From positions 10,619,087 to 10,683,086 of the forward strand of contig JARUPZ010000017.1 of assembly GCA_031213475.1 (NCBI GenBank): a stretch of 64,000 nt of DNA. Direction: 5' to 3'. Source of the stretch: Nereocystis luetkeana. Lineage: Eukaryota > Sar > Phaeophyceae > Laminariales > Laminariaceae. Positions 12,301 through 36,658 of the stretch are shown here, one piece after another; position 1 is the first letter of the stretch, and every line of letters begins with the position of its first letter. Below the pieces are notes generated by a model. It made no database searches. It was not told where the DNA came from and saw only the letters and a list, made by a program, of their open reading frames with translations. The position numbers and the translations under genes were made by a program.

Positions 12301-13488
12301 ATCGAGTACACCCCCTCCACCCCTCACCCGAAGTTCGCTATGCGACACTTCGTTATTGCACCCTATCACCCGGAGCTGTATGTCTCTTGGCCGGGGCAAT
12401 GCATAAACGGCGTACATGTGTCGTTTCGGGAGGATCGTGCATCGGCGCTATCAATGGTCGCTAAATGTAGTGTTACGGTAGTGTTACGGTACGGAAGGAC
12501 GGGGTTCTTAAAACAAAAAAGAGAAGGCCCACGGTCGAATACTTTGGAGTGTGTTTGGCGACCACCAAGCCCTATGGCGGCGGATGAATGAATGTAGAAA
12601 ATTACAACTACAACACGGGCAACACCCCCCTCCCCCGAACCGATTCAAGGTCAACCCCTTGACGGAAATCGAGGTCAACCCCTTGACGGAAATCGAGGTC
12701 AACCCCTTGACGGAAAGCCGTCACGTCAATCCCTTGACGGCAACCAGTCAAGACCTTGAAAGACATCCGTCAACCCCTCGACGGCAACCAGACAGCACCT
12801 TGATGGACAGCCGTCAACCCCTCGGGACGAAAAGCCGTTCACCTCTTGATGGAAAGCCGTAAAGGAACCCCCCCACGCTAAAAATAGTGCACTATGTCTC
12901 TGCGAGGCCTTAACGGATCAACAATATACGGGCACCGTGAACTGACGTATTCGATCCCCACTCCCAAGCAGCACCCACCATCCCGTGCCGCTGTTGTACT
13001 TGCTGTTGGACCGGAACAGCTCCTGACCACAGCCGGCGCACAAGAAAACCCCGTCTCTCTTCTCGCCATTCAGGCGGGACGTGAAGGAAGGCTCGGTTCC
13101 TCCCTGCAGCAGTCGCGGCGAAGAGTAGACAAAAAAAGAAATACCAACAAAACGAAGATAAGAACGAACTGAACAAAACAAAAGCGACACTTATAATATA
13201 CGTACGTACCGAAAAAGAAGAACGAAATCACAGGAAGGAAAAAAAAAAAAAACGAGAAATCGAAAAAAACGAAAGAAAGCACACCAACAAACGGCTGAAC
13301 GAACAAACACACAAACGTAGAACAAACGTCGATAAATCATGCCAAGATAAACAGCTACATTTTTTTTTTTTTTTTAATTCCATGGACACCAACTACGAAA
13401 GATGCCGTAACAACCCTGAAAAAAAACTTACCATCCGGAGGACGTAGTACTGGTCAGGACTCAGCTTGTTCTTCCAGACCTCGTCGGG
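9258..13488 (-). CDS. msrB: Peptide-methionine (R)-S-oxide reductase MsrB, 5' exon(s) not found
   Basis: Reduces methionine-R-sulfoxide in oxidised proteins. Exons in coding order: 13488-13432 ([19 protein letters not shown]), 13103-12979 ([29 protein letters not shown]), 11408-11339 ([19 protein letters not shown]), 9443-9258 ([20 protein letters not shown], then [10 protein letters not shown]). Junction phases 0, 2, 0 agree and the Trp of SGTGW is rebuilt across a splice. Both Zn pairs (CAGC, CSNC), HLGHVF and the catalytic Cys of RYCMN are present. The usual SHGM loop reads GGLFPR here and is one residue short. The C-terminus has an unusual Ala-rich tail encoded by a GCA-type repeat (9270-9330) before TGA. 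The first visible exon opens after an AG acceptor (AACTCAG), so start codon and any targeting peptide lie upstream, unidentified. Location in the cell is therefore open. Confidence 0.92.
9580..9665 (-). mobile_element. C-tailed dispersed element, short tail fragment
   Basis: GTAGTCGATAGGAGATATAT and GATGCCGGGACGGAGCATGT with TTTTCACCGACCAGGCAGG, after a G-rich tract. It lies just upstream of MsrB exon D, in its intron. Confidence 0.65.
10320..10510. repeat. A-rich GACGAAAAAA low-complexity tract in MsrB intron
   Basis: Runs of A broken by CG (for example ACGAAAAAAAAAACGAAAAA). Similar tracts occur at 13130-13320, 19385-19510 and 20025-20170. On the gene strand they are T-rich. No coding signal. 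Confidence 0.6.
10627..10735. mobile_element. ~113-bp TIR MITE, copy 1
   Basis: Ends are inverted copies of TATTACGGGGGACCATAGTT (left here TATTGCGGGG), with an AT-rich middle containing ATATTTGATCCTATTAACAA. The six full copies in this window share ends, length and core. Confidence 0.85.
10735..11310. repeat. Degenerate ACCAGTA/CAGTGTACCAG repeat with a ~103-bp duplication
   Basis: GTACCAGTACCACAGAAAAC followed by CAGT.ACCAGCTACC.GTA occurs at about 10931 and again at about 11034. The rest is a diffuse mix of ACCAG words. Intronic in MsrB, non-coding. Confidence 0.7.
11545..11930 (-). mobile_element. C-tailed dispersed element, minus copy in an MsrB intron region
   Basis: Begins in a G-rich tract with GTACTCGATAGGGGAGATGT, has GCATGGCCGTAGTCGTATGA and the GCCGGGACGGAGCAC core, and ends near GGGTGCCTTACCATG, the reverse of the plus-copy head. 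It lies between MsrB exons C and B. Confidence 0.75.
12110..12320 (+). mobile_element. C-tailed dispersed element, 3' half
   Basis: Starts CATGATGCAGCTCACCCTTC, contains GTCCCGGCATTGTAGGGATG and ends CATCTCTCCTATCGAGTACA followed by CCCCCTCC. It lies between MsrB exons C and B. Confidence 0.75.
12648..12870. repeat. ~22-bp tandem repeat with internal palindrome GTCAACCCCTTGAC
   Basis: Units GGTCAACCCCTTGACGGAAA are regular at first, then vary (GTCAATCCCTTGACGGCAAC, CGTCAACCCCTCGACGGCAA). Each unit can form a short hairpin. It lies just after the MsrB exon B donor, in the intron before exon C. Confidence 0.85.
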
Positions 13489-13794
13489 CTGAGTTATTAA
13501 ATAACCGTTGGCGACGGCAGCAAATTAGTCGTTGATTGTCGAACCCCACATCCGCCAGTGATGTCATTTCAATACATATAAAAAGCCGTCGAAAATGACG
13601 TCCGTTGGCAGCGGTGTTGAGTTCCGTTGATGTCCGTGACGTTGTGAACATATACAGCCGTTGAGGCCGGCAGTCGTTGTGCCGATTGAGGGGAGGCGGC
13701 GCGAAACGTCCCGACCAATCACGAGTCAATCCGGCGACAGAGAAAATGGTCACGGTCGAACACAACAGGAGCGCGCGGAGGAGGGAGGGGCGGG

Positions 13795-14115
13795 GGGGGG
13801 CGGGGGCGGGAGGGGGGGGGGTACTCGATAGGAGGTATGTACTCGGTATCATGCATGACCGTAGTCGGATGACCATAGGTCCTCGCATCCCTACAATGCC
13901 GGGACGGAGCATGCCGGGTTTTCACCGACCAGGCAGACGTTGCTTTCACCAAGCGAGAAGCGACGGGAGGTGTCCGGCGAGTCGCACGAATGGTGAGTTG
14001 TATCCTACTGAGAACCGCTTGTGAGGGGGACTTGCCTAGCGATGGGGGGGGGAACTCGATAGGAGATATGTACCCGATCTCACGCATGGCCGTAGTCGTA
14101 TGACCATACAGGAGG
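13795..14115 (-). mobile_element. C-tailed dispersed element, minus copy plus second tail fragment
   Basis: 13795-14035 carries a G run, GTACTCGATAGGAGGTATGT, the CATGCCGGGTTTTCACCGAC core and AGAACCGCTTGTGAGG. A second tail fragment follows at 14044-14110 (G run, CTCGATAGGAGATATGTACC, GCATGGCCGTAGTCGTATGA), suggesting insertion of one copy next to another. Confidence 0.75.
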
Positions 14116-14461
14116 CGGGGGGGGGGGGGGCGTGAAGGGAAGCAATCAAGACCAACACTCAAGCACAACAGCAGGCTGACGAACCCTTCTGCGGGATGCA
14201 CCAAATATGCAACCAGACGACACTACCAGCCGTACAACACGTGGGATATGACAACACACACCCTGGGATGGATTCGAGAGCCGATTGTCTCCATAACCAG
14301 GGGAGCGCACGCACACAGCCGATTTGGCAGCTTTCAGAAGATGTCATCGAGATATGTCCACCATAGGCGCGTCGCTTTTATGCTTACACTCCCCCTGCTG
14401 TCGAGAGTATCAGCTTTGAGCATCGTCCGAGGGGGTGTGCTATATTATCACCCTAGTGTGA

Positions 14462-14577
14462 TATTTCGGGGGACCATAGTGAATAGGACCTACGGTACAC
14501 ACAAAAACCTACCAGGTATCTATTTGCTTATTTTTACTAACAATATTTGGTCCTATTTATTATGGTCCCCCGTAATA
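14462..14577. mobile_element. ~113-bp TIR MITE, copy 2
   Basis: TTTCGGGGGACCATAGTGAA on the left; TATTATGGTCCCCCGTAATA on the right. The core has AACAATATTTGGTCC. Intergenic. Confidence 0.85.
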
Positions 14578-15569
14578 GTGTTACCTCTTCGGTAACGATT
14601 GTGACCTATTTATAGCGGCATTGCTCAACTACAGCACTACTATTCTACTGTGCGATCGTGACCTGTTCGTGGCATTGCTCATCGCTGACTTCTCGCAATG
14701 CGTCTTCCTAATGTTGTGGACCACTGTACGTGCACTACCGGAATACTGCGGCCTACCAGACCACTCCGCGAATCGATGGCATGGTTGCCTGCTTTTGCCT
14801 CCGACGCGGCAAAATAGAATCCCGAAGTTCGGTCAACCACTGTTTGTTTCGCTCAACACCCACCAGACCCATTCCAACCGTAACTAGACCAAAACTACAG
14901 TAAACTAAACAAGAACACGCGTGGTAGGATAAGAGATAGCGCTTTGTGACCAAAAACGAATTGTGACCTCAAGACATGCTCCTTCCTCAACTGAAGAACT
15001 ACCCGGCACGATCTATCACACTTGCGTCGCACAATAGTTTTGGCGCGCACCTATACACTGCAGGCGATGGGGTCGTCCAACACAATGGTTAAAACGCCTT
15101 CGGGTGTGGAATATAGCGACCAGCGCAATGGTTGCTAGCCCTTGGGTTATCAACCATTGGACCGGCTACGAGCAAAAGCTTGGGCGTCTGGCAGTCCTCC
15201 TAGGACCCATACGACGCCCTTGCCTTTTGGGACAATGATTCCTTTCAACCATTGTAACCCTCCGACAGCAGCCGTTGCATCATACCCCCACCCCACCCCC
15301 TGATCAAGCAGTGGCCGCTGCAGAAATCAAAATCACCTTTCAACCATTTGTCCGAAGTCCTAAGAGGGTGAGGCCTCCTTATTTTCTCAAACGTCAGCGC
15401 TGGTCCGTTTGTGGGGATCCTGTACTATAACCAAGTCAAGAGCCTCATAATAACTACAGTACTACAAGTGCTAAGTATCCCTATCGTATCGGCACCCGCT
15501 TTCAAAAGAAAAGAAAAACGCTCAAGACAAACCCCAACGTAGCAGACCAAAAACAAAACACACACACAC

Positions 15570-28193
<12,624 letters not shown>

Positions 28194-28429
28194 TAGAGTT
28201 GTTTTTATTCCTGAGCTGCCCCCGCGCGCGCCGAGAGGGAGCGAGAATGCACGACGCGGTGTCAGTGCGACCGAACATCATGTGAGCTTTCATCCCCCCC
28301 AAAAAAACAAGGGTGCTGCGTATTTCCGAAGAGAGGGGTGAGGTACAAAGATCGAGTCGCTTTTTATTTTATACCTGGTACTTCTTTTTTTTTATCCTCT
28401 GGTGGATTGTCAAAAGCAACGCTTGACCG

Positions 28430-28518
28430 TTTTAGGAGAACTGCAGTCCCGTTTTGGGCACGAACTACTTAGAAATTCAACGGTTCGTCCCCGAAAACGG
28501 AACTGCACTCCTAGAAGA
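28430..28518. mobile_element. Foldback element, copy 4 (degraded ends)
   Basis: AACTGCAGTCCCGTTTTGGG opposite GTCCCCGAAAACGGAACTGC. The outer inverted pair here is TAGGAG/CTCCTA rather than AACCC/GGGTT. Upstream of the TIC62-like start. Confidence 0.7.
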
Positions 28519-29399
28519 TATAATCGCCTAGCTGTCACTTCTGCAGGATCTCGCGCAGCAGGACATCTGTGTAACCGTCGTCAGCTAGTGACTGTGCGTT
28601 TGTTCATAATTTGGAGAACTGGATACACTATTAATACCAGGTGCATAGATTAATACCAGGTGCATAGCCCCTTTCGAGTGTCAGCAGTACAGTAGGGGTT
28701 GGAGGTCCCTCATATTCCATCGTCCCTTTATCAGCTTTATCAGAGTTGGTACGGGCCCCTTCTATTAAAAATAAAGGAATGTGGTGGGCTAGAACGGTGC
28801 TCAGAACCCGGCGCGCAGAAGTCTGAGGCATCTCATACATCGTTTTGCCGTACCGCGGGGTGTCTTAGTAGGGGCTACTTACCGTACGTGAATCTCGGTC
28901 GGCGGACGCAGAGTTGTCTTCAGGTCACACGAAAAAGGCTCCGGTTTTTGGGCGCCGTCAAAATTACCAGTGGTAAATTGTCTTCGCGCGTGAAATGACA
29001 TCGGCACATCATAATATACCTGGTACCTGGTACGTACCAGTGCGACACCCGCAGTGCAGACGCCTAGACAAAACGTCATACCGGGAGAACTCGTACTGCC
29101 GTACACGTCGACCTGGCTACTCGCTGTCATCCTCGACCCCGACTAAAAATTGGTTGAGTTGGGTTTGTTTTCCAACCTACAGCAGCATTTATTAATAGGC
29201 GGCTCCGCCGTAGTAAGGACCCGCGATGGGAAACAAAAGTCATGCTTCCCCCGGTGTCTACACAGCATACTTTGTTCTGATTTACTATGATATGTTCCCC
29301 CGTAACAGAACCGGCACACAGGTCCTTGTGTCCTTTTGATGGTCACCGGCTAGGATTGTCGCAATGAGCTTTTCTTATACGGGTACTGCTGTGAGATCA

Positions 29400-29660
29400 A
29401 CGACGACAGCGGCAAGTGTCATAAAACACCAACGCCAACAGCAACAGCAACAGCAGCAGCAACAGCAATAGCAGCAGCAACACCGGCGCCATCAACATCA
29501 ATACTGTTGTTGAAAGGGCGAGCACCAATAACACCAGCGCCGGAAACAACAACAGCAGTAACAACATAACACCAACACCAAACACAAACATAGGCCACAA
29601 TAGCGACAACAGCAGCGCCAACCACAGCAGCACCAACAACAGCAACAGCAACTCCAGACA
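29400..29660. repeat. CAACAGCAG-rich low-complexity tract
   Basis: Mix of CAACAGCAG and ACACCAACA words with no unit longer than about 12 bases. Leu/Val-rich minus ORFs are artefacts. Confidence 0.75.
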
Positions 29661-32194
29661 CCTAACAGATCATGATCTACGGCTACAGCTAGTAAATCAC
29701 CTACTGCTGTAACAATAGATCATCGCGATCCTCACCCGCCGTTACGGAATGTTGTGCATGTTGTGCATCTATTAATACTATATCTGTCAAATACAGATCC
29801 AACTCGCAGGAAACATATCTGTCAAATACAGATCCAACTCCCAGGAAACATGTGCTCGTCTACGCTCGTACCATCCTGTGCGTAGATCCTGATGATGCAG
29901 ATTTTAGGCCACGTTTTACGGCTCCCACCAACGACATGGGCTATTATTAATAATAGATCATACAAGATCAGTGTCTTCTCTGATACGAAAGACCTAGATC
30001 GTTTCTTGGGGATATGATCTATCTGATCTGTGCGATGTGTGAACAACTCTCAGTGTAGCAATGAGTTGTCAGTGTCAGTGTTTCAAAGGGTCGGTTGTAC
30101 GTACGAGTACAACTCGCTGTGTGGCAAAAATTATCAAAGTATCTCAACCCACACGGGACACGGGACTGTCGAAAATTGAGAAAATCGAAAATTCAACGTC
30201 AGACGCACATCGTACCAGGTACATGACTGATTCACATGGAACATTGTTGGTGCTGTCGTACGAGTCTAAGAGCCCCCCCCAAAGAGAGGCACCGACAGAT
30301 GCGCAAACAGAGGCAGTCGTAGAGGCGTACAGTTAAGCATGGCCCGCTCGCTCGTGCGATGGGCAGCGGCACTAGCGGCCGGCAAGACTGGGTGCTGTTT
30401 TTATGTTAGTACTGCTGCTGTGTACTGCTGTTGTTACGGTACACACATGCGAGTACTACTGCTGCAGAGTCAGCCCTGAACAAGCAGTGCGAACACGTGA
30501 CCAGTGCCTGTTATCTTGAATAAGCCAACGAGATGAAACCAACAGGATGCGATTGCACCACTGATGAGGTAGCTGGCTACGCAGCTTGTCAGAGAGCACA
30601 ACCTCACCTCCCACAACTGCTGGCTAGTGACGGCTCCAGCGTCGGATTGAACTTGCTGCGTACGTAAAAGTTTGGATTTCGTATAGATACTGGAAACGTT
30701 TCAGAACCACTGGGAGCAGGGGACGTTTGTACAGCACACAACGCTAGAAGGAAATATGTCCCCTGTCCCCCGTGTAGCTCCGAGGCGAGACCGTATGCCA
30801 CCCCACCCACTCGACGACGTTTAGGATTTTTGTTCGTTTTTCTTTTTAATTCGGGTGGCACTGCGCGTGTTGAGGACGACAGTAGCTAGCGTGGGGGGGG
30901 CTGTCTTGATCTGTTCCTTGGTGCCGTTTGCGGTGCCTCGTGTATGTTGAACCAAGGAAGACGTTCTTTGGACTGAAAACAAAACGCTCGGACTCTCTTT
31001 TTGAAGGGCCAAGCCTATGACAAGCAGCTGGAATGTGTCAAGATGTGTTTGTTGTTGTTGTTATTGTTGTTGTTCCCACATTAACTCACAATACAATGCA
31101 GTCCGTGGTCGCAGGACAGGCTCCAATAACTCTGGAGTGGAAGAAATACCTCATTGACAAGTAAAACAGAGGCAAAAAACAAAAAACAAGCATACGATCG
31201 TACGCAGCATACAGTTTTGGGGTCTCCCCCGCTGTAGTTATTTTACGAGAAGAAAGCGGATGTGTCCCATTATAGTGTCTGCTTTCCAAATGTTTGAGTA
31301 TTTTCGATAATACTATATACCCAAGATAAGTTGCGGAAACACGCGAATCTTTACGTTTGAATGATTGCTACCCGACGTGCGAAGGATCAGCCGTATATTC
31401 AGTACCTGGTAGGTAAATAAATGTGTAATATTTCTATAGCTGCTCCTGCTGGCCGGCTGGAACGGGGGGGGGTTCTTGCTCGCGGAGTCTTCTGAGTGGG
31501 GACAATATTTGTAAAGAAATGTTAGAATATCGGGGAAATCCCTTGGGTGACACGTGACGTGAATAATTGTTGTTTATTGAAGAGGATTTTTCCAAGGGTG
31601 TGTGTGTGTACAGTAGTGATATATACTCCGGTATATCTCTGGTATATTATTTACCCCGGTATTTACCCGGTTATTTACCCGGGTATCCACCCGGGTATGA
31701 CCCACGTATGTCCAAGTTTGGAGCCCCGAGCACCCCATCCATAGTGTATGCCCTACTAAGCACGCCCTTGTTTAGAAGCGTTCCGGCTCGTGGAAATTCC
31801 CGTATATGACACTCGACGTTATTAGTGTGACGTCACTTTCTATCTATGAAATATCCCGCTTCGACGATAGCCTTTGCGGGAGGAATAATGGCGTGTACAC
31901 GGAGCAATGGTGGCACGAACTTGTACTTTTGAAAATATATTTTTTTAATTTTACAATGCAGCAGTACGTCGTACGTATTAATAGTGCGATTCAGTTTCGG
32001 CGTTGGGCGGTACTGGACGAACTCGCGGTTGATTTGACTGCCTGCGCCTGCAGGCAGGTCTTCATCAGCGCCGAGATCAAAACAGTTGTATGTGCTTTAT
32101 GTGCTTGCCGCGAGAGGCGGCATTTTGTGGCAAAACTCGATTATAAGCGAGCAGTGGGAATGCTGAACCGTAAGCGCTATAAAAGAAGGCTCGT

Positions 32195-32430
32195 ACCGGG
32201 GGTGTATTCGATAGGAGAGATGTACTCGACTTCATGCATGGCCGTAGTCGTATGACTATAGACCCTCGCATCCCTCCAATGCCGGGACGGGGCATGTCGG
32301 CCTTGCACCGACCAGGCAGACATTGCTTGCACCAAGCCCGAGGGGCCGTGAGGCATCCGGCGAGTCGCATGAAGGGTGAACTGCGCCCTACTAAGAACCG
32401 CTTGTGTGGCGGACTTGCATCCTACATGTG
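32195..32430 (-). mobile_element. C-tailed dispersed element, truncated minus copy
   Basis: GTATTCGATAGGAGAGATGT, GCATGGCCGTAGTCGTATGA, CAATGCCGGGACGGGGCATG, then AACCGCTTGTGTGGCGGACT. The head of the element is missing. Confidence 0.8.
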
Positions 32431-34307
32431 CCGGGGGCGGTGGGGTACTGTAAACGCTTGGGACCACTGCTTTTGTCCTGGAAGTTACTGTCGGCTTTGG
32501 CGGACCCTGCGGGTTAAGCTGGAACGTATAAACGACGACAGAAAACAAGTACAGCAGGGCAGATCAAGTATTGGATTAGAAAATTGCATCGATCAGCGCT
32601 TAGGGTTGTCGTGCTTGGTCTGACGTTTTGCGCTGTAGTCTCGTTCCATAGCGACTGAAAGAGATCTACAGTAGCTGCATCATTGTGGTAGTTGAAAGAC
32701 CTCGTCGCCGCCATCACAATTTATGGTCGTCAATCTGGTGCCTGTTAAAGCCACCGTGCAGGATAGCGTACAATATTTTCATTGTTGAATAGGGTGACCG
32801 CTTGTGGCAAGTAGTATCACTTCGAGTTTCGTAACAGTGCCTGGTACTGGTATTTATGTGATCACATTTTGTTCTAACGGAAGCATTCAGTTTCATCGTG
32901 CTTGCGAATATGACATCGATATGGGTTTGAATATTCGGTGCACGCGTACGGTTGCTCATTGTTTTGCACCAGATAAGATACTGGGACGCGTGTAGCTAGT
33001 TTTGTGTTCCAAGTGCAAACGGGTATGCGCCCAACGCTCCGGACGCCGATGCGGGGGTGTGCTCTTGAACGCACCCAAGGGCTGCCTAGTCATGGGTACC
33101 CCCCATCTCGATGGATTTTGCTGCCAAAGGGTCTTTGGGGATAGCCGGTTGACCACGTGAGTGTATGCCACGAGGTTATGAGGTACCTTGCCCAAACGTC
33201 AATGGATTGGCACAGGCTGCGGCTCTTGGAGCCAGACCGATTCAACAACACTATAAAGGCAAGATACTGAAACAGCACTCAGATAACGTGGCAGGGTGTT
33301 GGCCGACGGTTTATCCCTCTCGCTTAATGCGAAGCCGGGTATCGGCGTGTGAGCGGCATTCATTATCGTGAGAGCCGTCGTAAGATACAGGTCTCCAACC
33401 AATTCACTGGACACCATCGTGGGTGGGGTGGGTCGCTGCGCTGCTTCAGGCTCTCGACAAATTCAAGGGCTTCCCCCCCCGCTAAAGCCACGCATGATGG
33501 CATGGATATACACCCCTCCCACATCACGTGGAAATTCGGAGCTCTCTAAAAACAATGATCCCGGGTGGTTTTTGTCGTTCGTCGTCATTTTGCCTCTTTG
33601 CGTGTTACGCACACCTCCGCCGTGCCCACAGGGGTACTCCCATCATTATTATTGTTCGAAAAGCCTCCCACGATACGATACTCGTCAGTAGTAGTGAGAA
33701 ATGAGCAGCTTCGTTTTCGCATGCCTTATGAACCGGTTCGTGGTCGTATGTACGCTGTAGGAACGATGCATGCTGCACTTGTCCATGCCGTGCGTTATGG
33801 CATTGCTACATTAATAGAAGAAGACCGGTAAAACCGTAGGGATAAGGTCGACCCCCTCCCCCATCCGCTCTCTGCTGGCGGTGGCGTGATGTCGCCTTTC
33901 GACGTTTGACGTGTTTCGGGTCCCGTTAGGATAGGCTTCCTTCTTTCCACCTTTTTGTTGGCGTGCCTTCGCGAAGCCTCGCCGTTTTGAGGTAGGTGTG
34001 GGAGTTGCATATGACGAGCCGCATGTTCGATTCATGCTCTAGTTCGTGGAGCCGATGTCTCCGTGCAGCTGCCACACTTCTGCATACCAGTACATGCGCG
34101 TTCCATCCAGGTGGGCTAGTGTGATGATGTTTCCCTGGGAAGGCCGGTAACGCAAAATCTTGGGGCAAGAGATGGGTCGCTATCGCTTCTTAGCACCCTC
34201 GAGACGTAGTCACGCCTTGATAGTATATACTACGGGAGTTTTGTGCCTGGCGCCTAAAGCCTACCCCCCGACCCTAACCCGAACCCTATGCCAGTGATGG
34301 ATGTTGC

Positions 34308-34411
34308 CCTTATACCAATAGGACTGCAGTCTCCGTTCCGGGGACAAACCAGTCTAATACCCGAGTGGTTTGTCTCCAAAACGAGACTGCGGGCGGGCGT
34401 AAAAGGGTTTA
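34308..34411. mobile_element. Foldback element, copy 5
   Basis: GACTGCAGTCTCCGTTCCGG and GGACAAACCAGTCTAAT opposite GGTTTGTCTCCAAAACGAGA; ends GTAAAAGGGTTTA. In the gene-poor region. Confidence 0.75.
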
Positions 34412-34660
34412 GGCTCTCTATCCGTAGGTTGATGGGACCGGCTTGGATGCTGCGACTGGAAAGAGGTTGACTCGGGTGCTGTGGCTTGGAAATACCCTAG
34501 GCGAACTAAGTAAGCGGCTTCAAATATACCCCTCAGCCAATCAGAAAATTCCCACTTTAGGAAGATTCCCTATCAATAAATCGGCCAATCAAGCAGTGCT
34601 GGTATCCCCTTGACGATCATACGTAAAAGGGGGGGGTTTTCGACATATATATATACCTGG

Positions 34661-34691
<31 letters not shown>

Positions 34692-35264
34692 GGTATATAT
34701 TTGGAGGCGTTGTTATCTAGGGGCAAAAGCCGAATTTTGAAGGAGCGCATTTTTTCCCAAGAACCTCGTACGGATATATATGCGAACCATTCGCGAGCCG
34801 GTAACGGTGACACTCGCATCCCAGCATATTTAATGTTATACCAGGTCCGATAGTCGTTACGTAAAATGTACACGGTGCTAACAAATAAGGTTCCATTTCG
34901 AGCTTAAGAAACCGAAGATAACGCGAATAGTTAAGAGTGCTATGACAGCCGAACTCCACCATCATCACAGTCTGATATAATTCTCTTGGAACCATCGACT
35001 TTTTTTTTCTTATTTTTTTTCTCATCCCATTCATTATCTTCGCACATCTTCTCCTCTCTCTCCTTCCAACTCGTAACTCGGATCCGGGGTCACATAGCAG
35101 GCTCTTCTCCCCCCTTCCCGCTACGGTACGTGCCTTCAGTTTTATCGCGAGAAGATTTCAGCCTTTTCTTTTCCCTCGTCGACTCGCATCGAATTGTGCA
35201 TACCCACGCTGCAAGGCGCTCTCAACCATTGAATCCTTTTTTATTTTAATTTTTGCAAATAAAG

Positions 35265-35355
35265 TCAAATGTCCGACCCACCTGGGGCTCGAACCCAGGA
35301 CTCAAACAAGTAGAATTCGAGGGTAACCACTTGAACCACCGGGGCGATCGACTAA
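35265..35355 (-). tRNA. tRNA-like sequence with A and B boxes (probably a tRNA relic)
   Basis: On the minus strand GGTGGTTCAAGTGGTTACC resembles a D-arm/A box. CTGGG-TTCGAGC-CCCAG forms a good 5-bp T arm with a B box (GGTTCGAGCCC). CTCGA/TTGAG can pair as an anticodon stem, but the loop is 11 bases, and the 7-bp acceptor stem does not pair. I read it as a degenerate tRNA or the head of a tRNA-derived SINE. Confidence 0.4.
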
Positions 35356-36577
35356 ACCACACACGTTGACAGCAGTTATACACATATCTACCTGGTACGC
35401 TGCTGCTGCCCAGCGAGTGCTTACTTACAGTCGTAAACCTCCTTCGTAGCATTGCTGCTGCTGATTGGACACCTCCCTCGCCACCCCAGTAGCCCGGGGT
35501 GGTACGTGCGGCCTATGCTGTACAGTCGTCGCAAATATCGTTCGTTTCGCTCTTCTCGCTCGTTCGATCGTGGCCTTCGCTCAGTCGCCACCGTCGATCA
35601 CACCCGCCCGCCCGCCCGCGCGCGCGCCCGGTGTTTTGTTGGCGGCCTGGGACCATCTTCGTCGGTCGGTGGGTCGCACGCCGTAGCCCGCTCGCTCGAC
35701 CGATCGCTCGCTCGATCGCGCCGACGCTCTTGCCTTCTTAGGGTTTTGAGTTCTACATTCTCGACATTTCTTCGTCTTTGTCTGTTACGGCGTAGACTGC
35801 TGTACGCTTACGCGGTCGTCCCGTTGCACGCCCATCTTAACTAACCACCCTCTCCAAACTGCTCCCCTTACTACGCTGGTCGTTGTTTTGTGGCGTGACA
35901 TTGACCACAGTTTCCGATCACAGTCGGCGTTTTTTATATTAACTGTGGTGGTTCAGACTGTGCTCTCAGGCTGCTAGAATATACCCGTGGACGCCTCTCC
36001 TGAACATCCCTTTCAGCCGCGCCTCTTACAACGCTGGGCGGTGTCTTCAGCGTGGTGCAGGGCCCGATCCGAATATCCAGCGCCTCTCCGATGGGTGTCG
36101 GCAGTATTCCGGCGAATCGACAGCCAAATATTTTTTCACGGGAATGGGGGAGGAGGAGAAAGAGACACACGATGAGAACCAAAAAGGGAGGATACGTTTA
36201 CACTATCATTCATTGTTGATACTGCAAAGGTCGGTGCTGCAGTGCAGCGTATACTTGCCATGCTTGTTTGAAAAGGTTAAACCACGGAGCTACTCAGTCA
36301 GGATGATTGAGGATATCAGTGGTTCAACCTTTACCAAACAACAAAATATGTTTATTTGGGCTCGATACGGCCTCCCGCCGATATCACCCTCCGAGGTTGA
36401 TCAAGCTCCTAATCAGCGCCTGTTTTTTCGTTCGTATGGCCCCCCTCCCTAGTCGTGTGTTCTAATACTCATTAGGTTTACTCCGCAAGAAACTCTCTGG
36501 CCGAGTGATTTTTTTTTGTCGTGGTTCTCTCCACTTGGCTTCCCTTTTTTCTACCCACCGCAGAAAAAGCGGAAATA

Positions 36578-36658
36578 CGACTTCGGGCGGGACTCGAACC
36601 ACGGACTTCTTCTTTTTTATTTCGAGATATGAGTAGCGACTGACTGAGTCGAAAGTGA
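36578..36658 (-). tRNA. tRNA-like sequence (low confidence)
   Basis: Minus-strand ACTTTCG and CCGAAGT can pair at six of seven positions as an acceptor stem. A D-arm-like GACTCAGTCAGTCGCTACTC and a B box GGTTCGAGTCC lie between. The T stem is poor (CGTGG/CCCGC), so it is probably not functional. Confidence 0.3.

Larger units (their letters stand above)
13489..15569. other. Region between MsrB visible exons and TIC62-like exon 8
   Basis: Should contain the MsrB first exon(s) and the last TIC62-like codons, but I could not assign either. Contents seen: two C-tailed element pieces, MITE copy 2 and CAATGGTT/AACCATTG-bearing sequence at 15080-15360. Confidence 0.5.

Noticed and set aside
14150..14204. 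Possible MsrB first exon (minus ORF beginning MVHPAEGFVSLLLCLSV)
   Set aside because: It has a signal-like start but no convincing donor with phase 0 to join the exon at 13488.
32231..32370. Recurring ORFs reading [14 protein letters not shown] or its reverse-strand relatives at many loci
   Set aside because: They are translations of the C-tailed dispersed element; frames and stops differ among copies, so no conserved protein.
34260..34290. Telomere-like CCCTAACCC words (also 45690 and 53806)
   Set aside because: Only one or two units each, with no array; not evidence of a telomere or an interstitial telomeric block.
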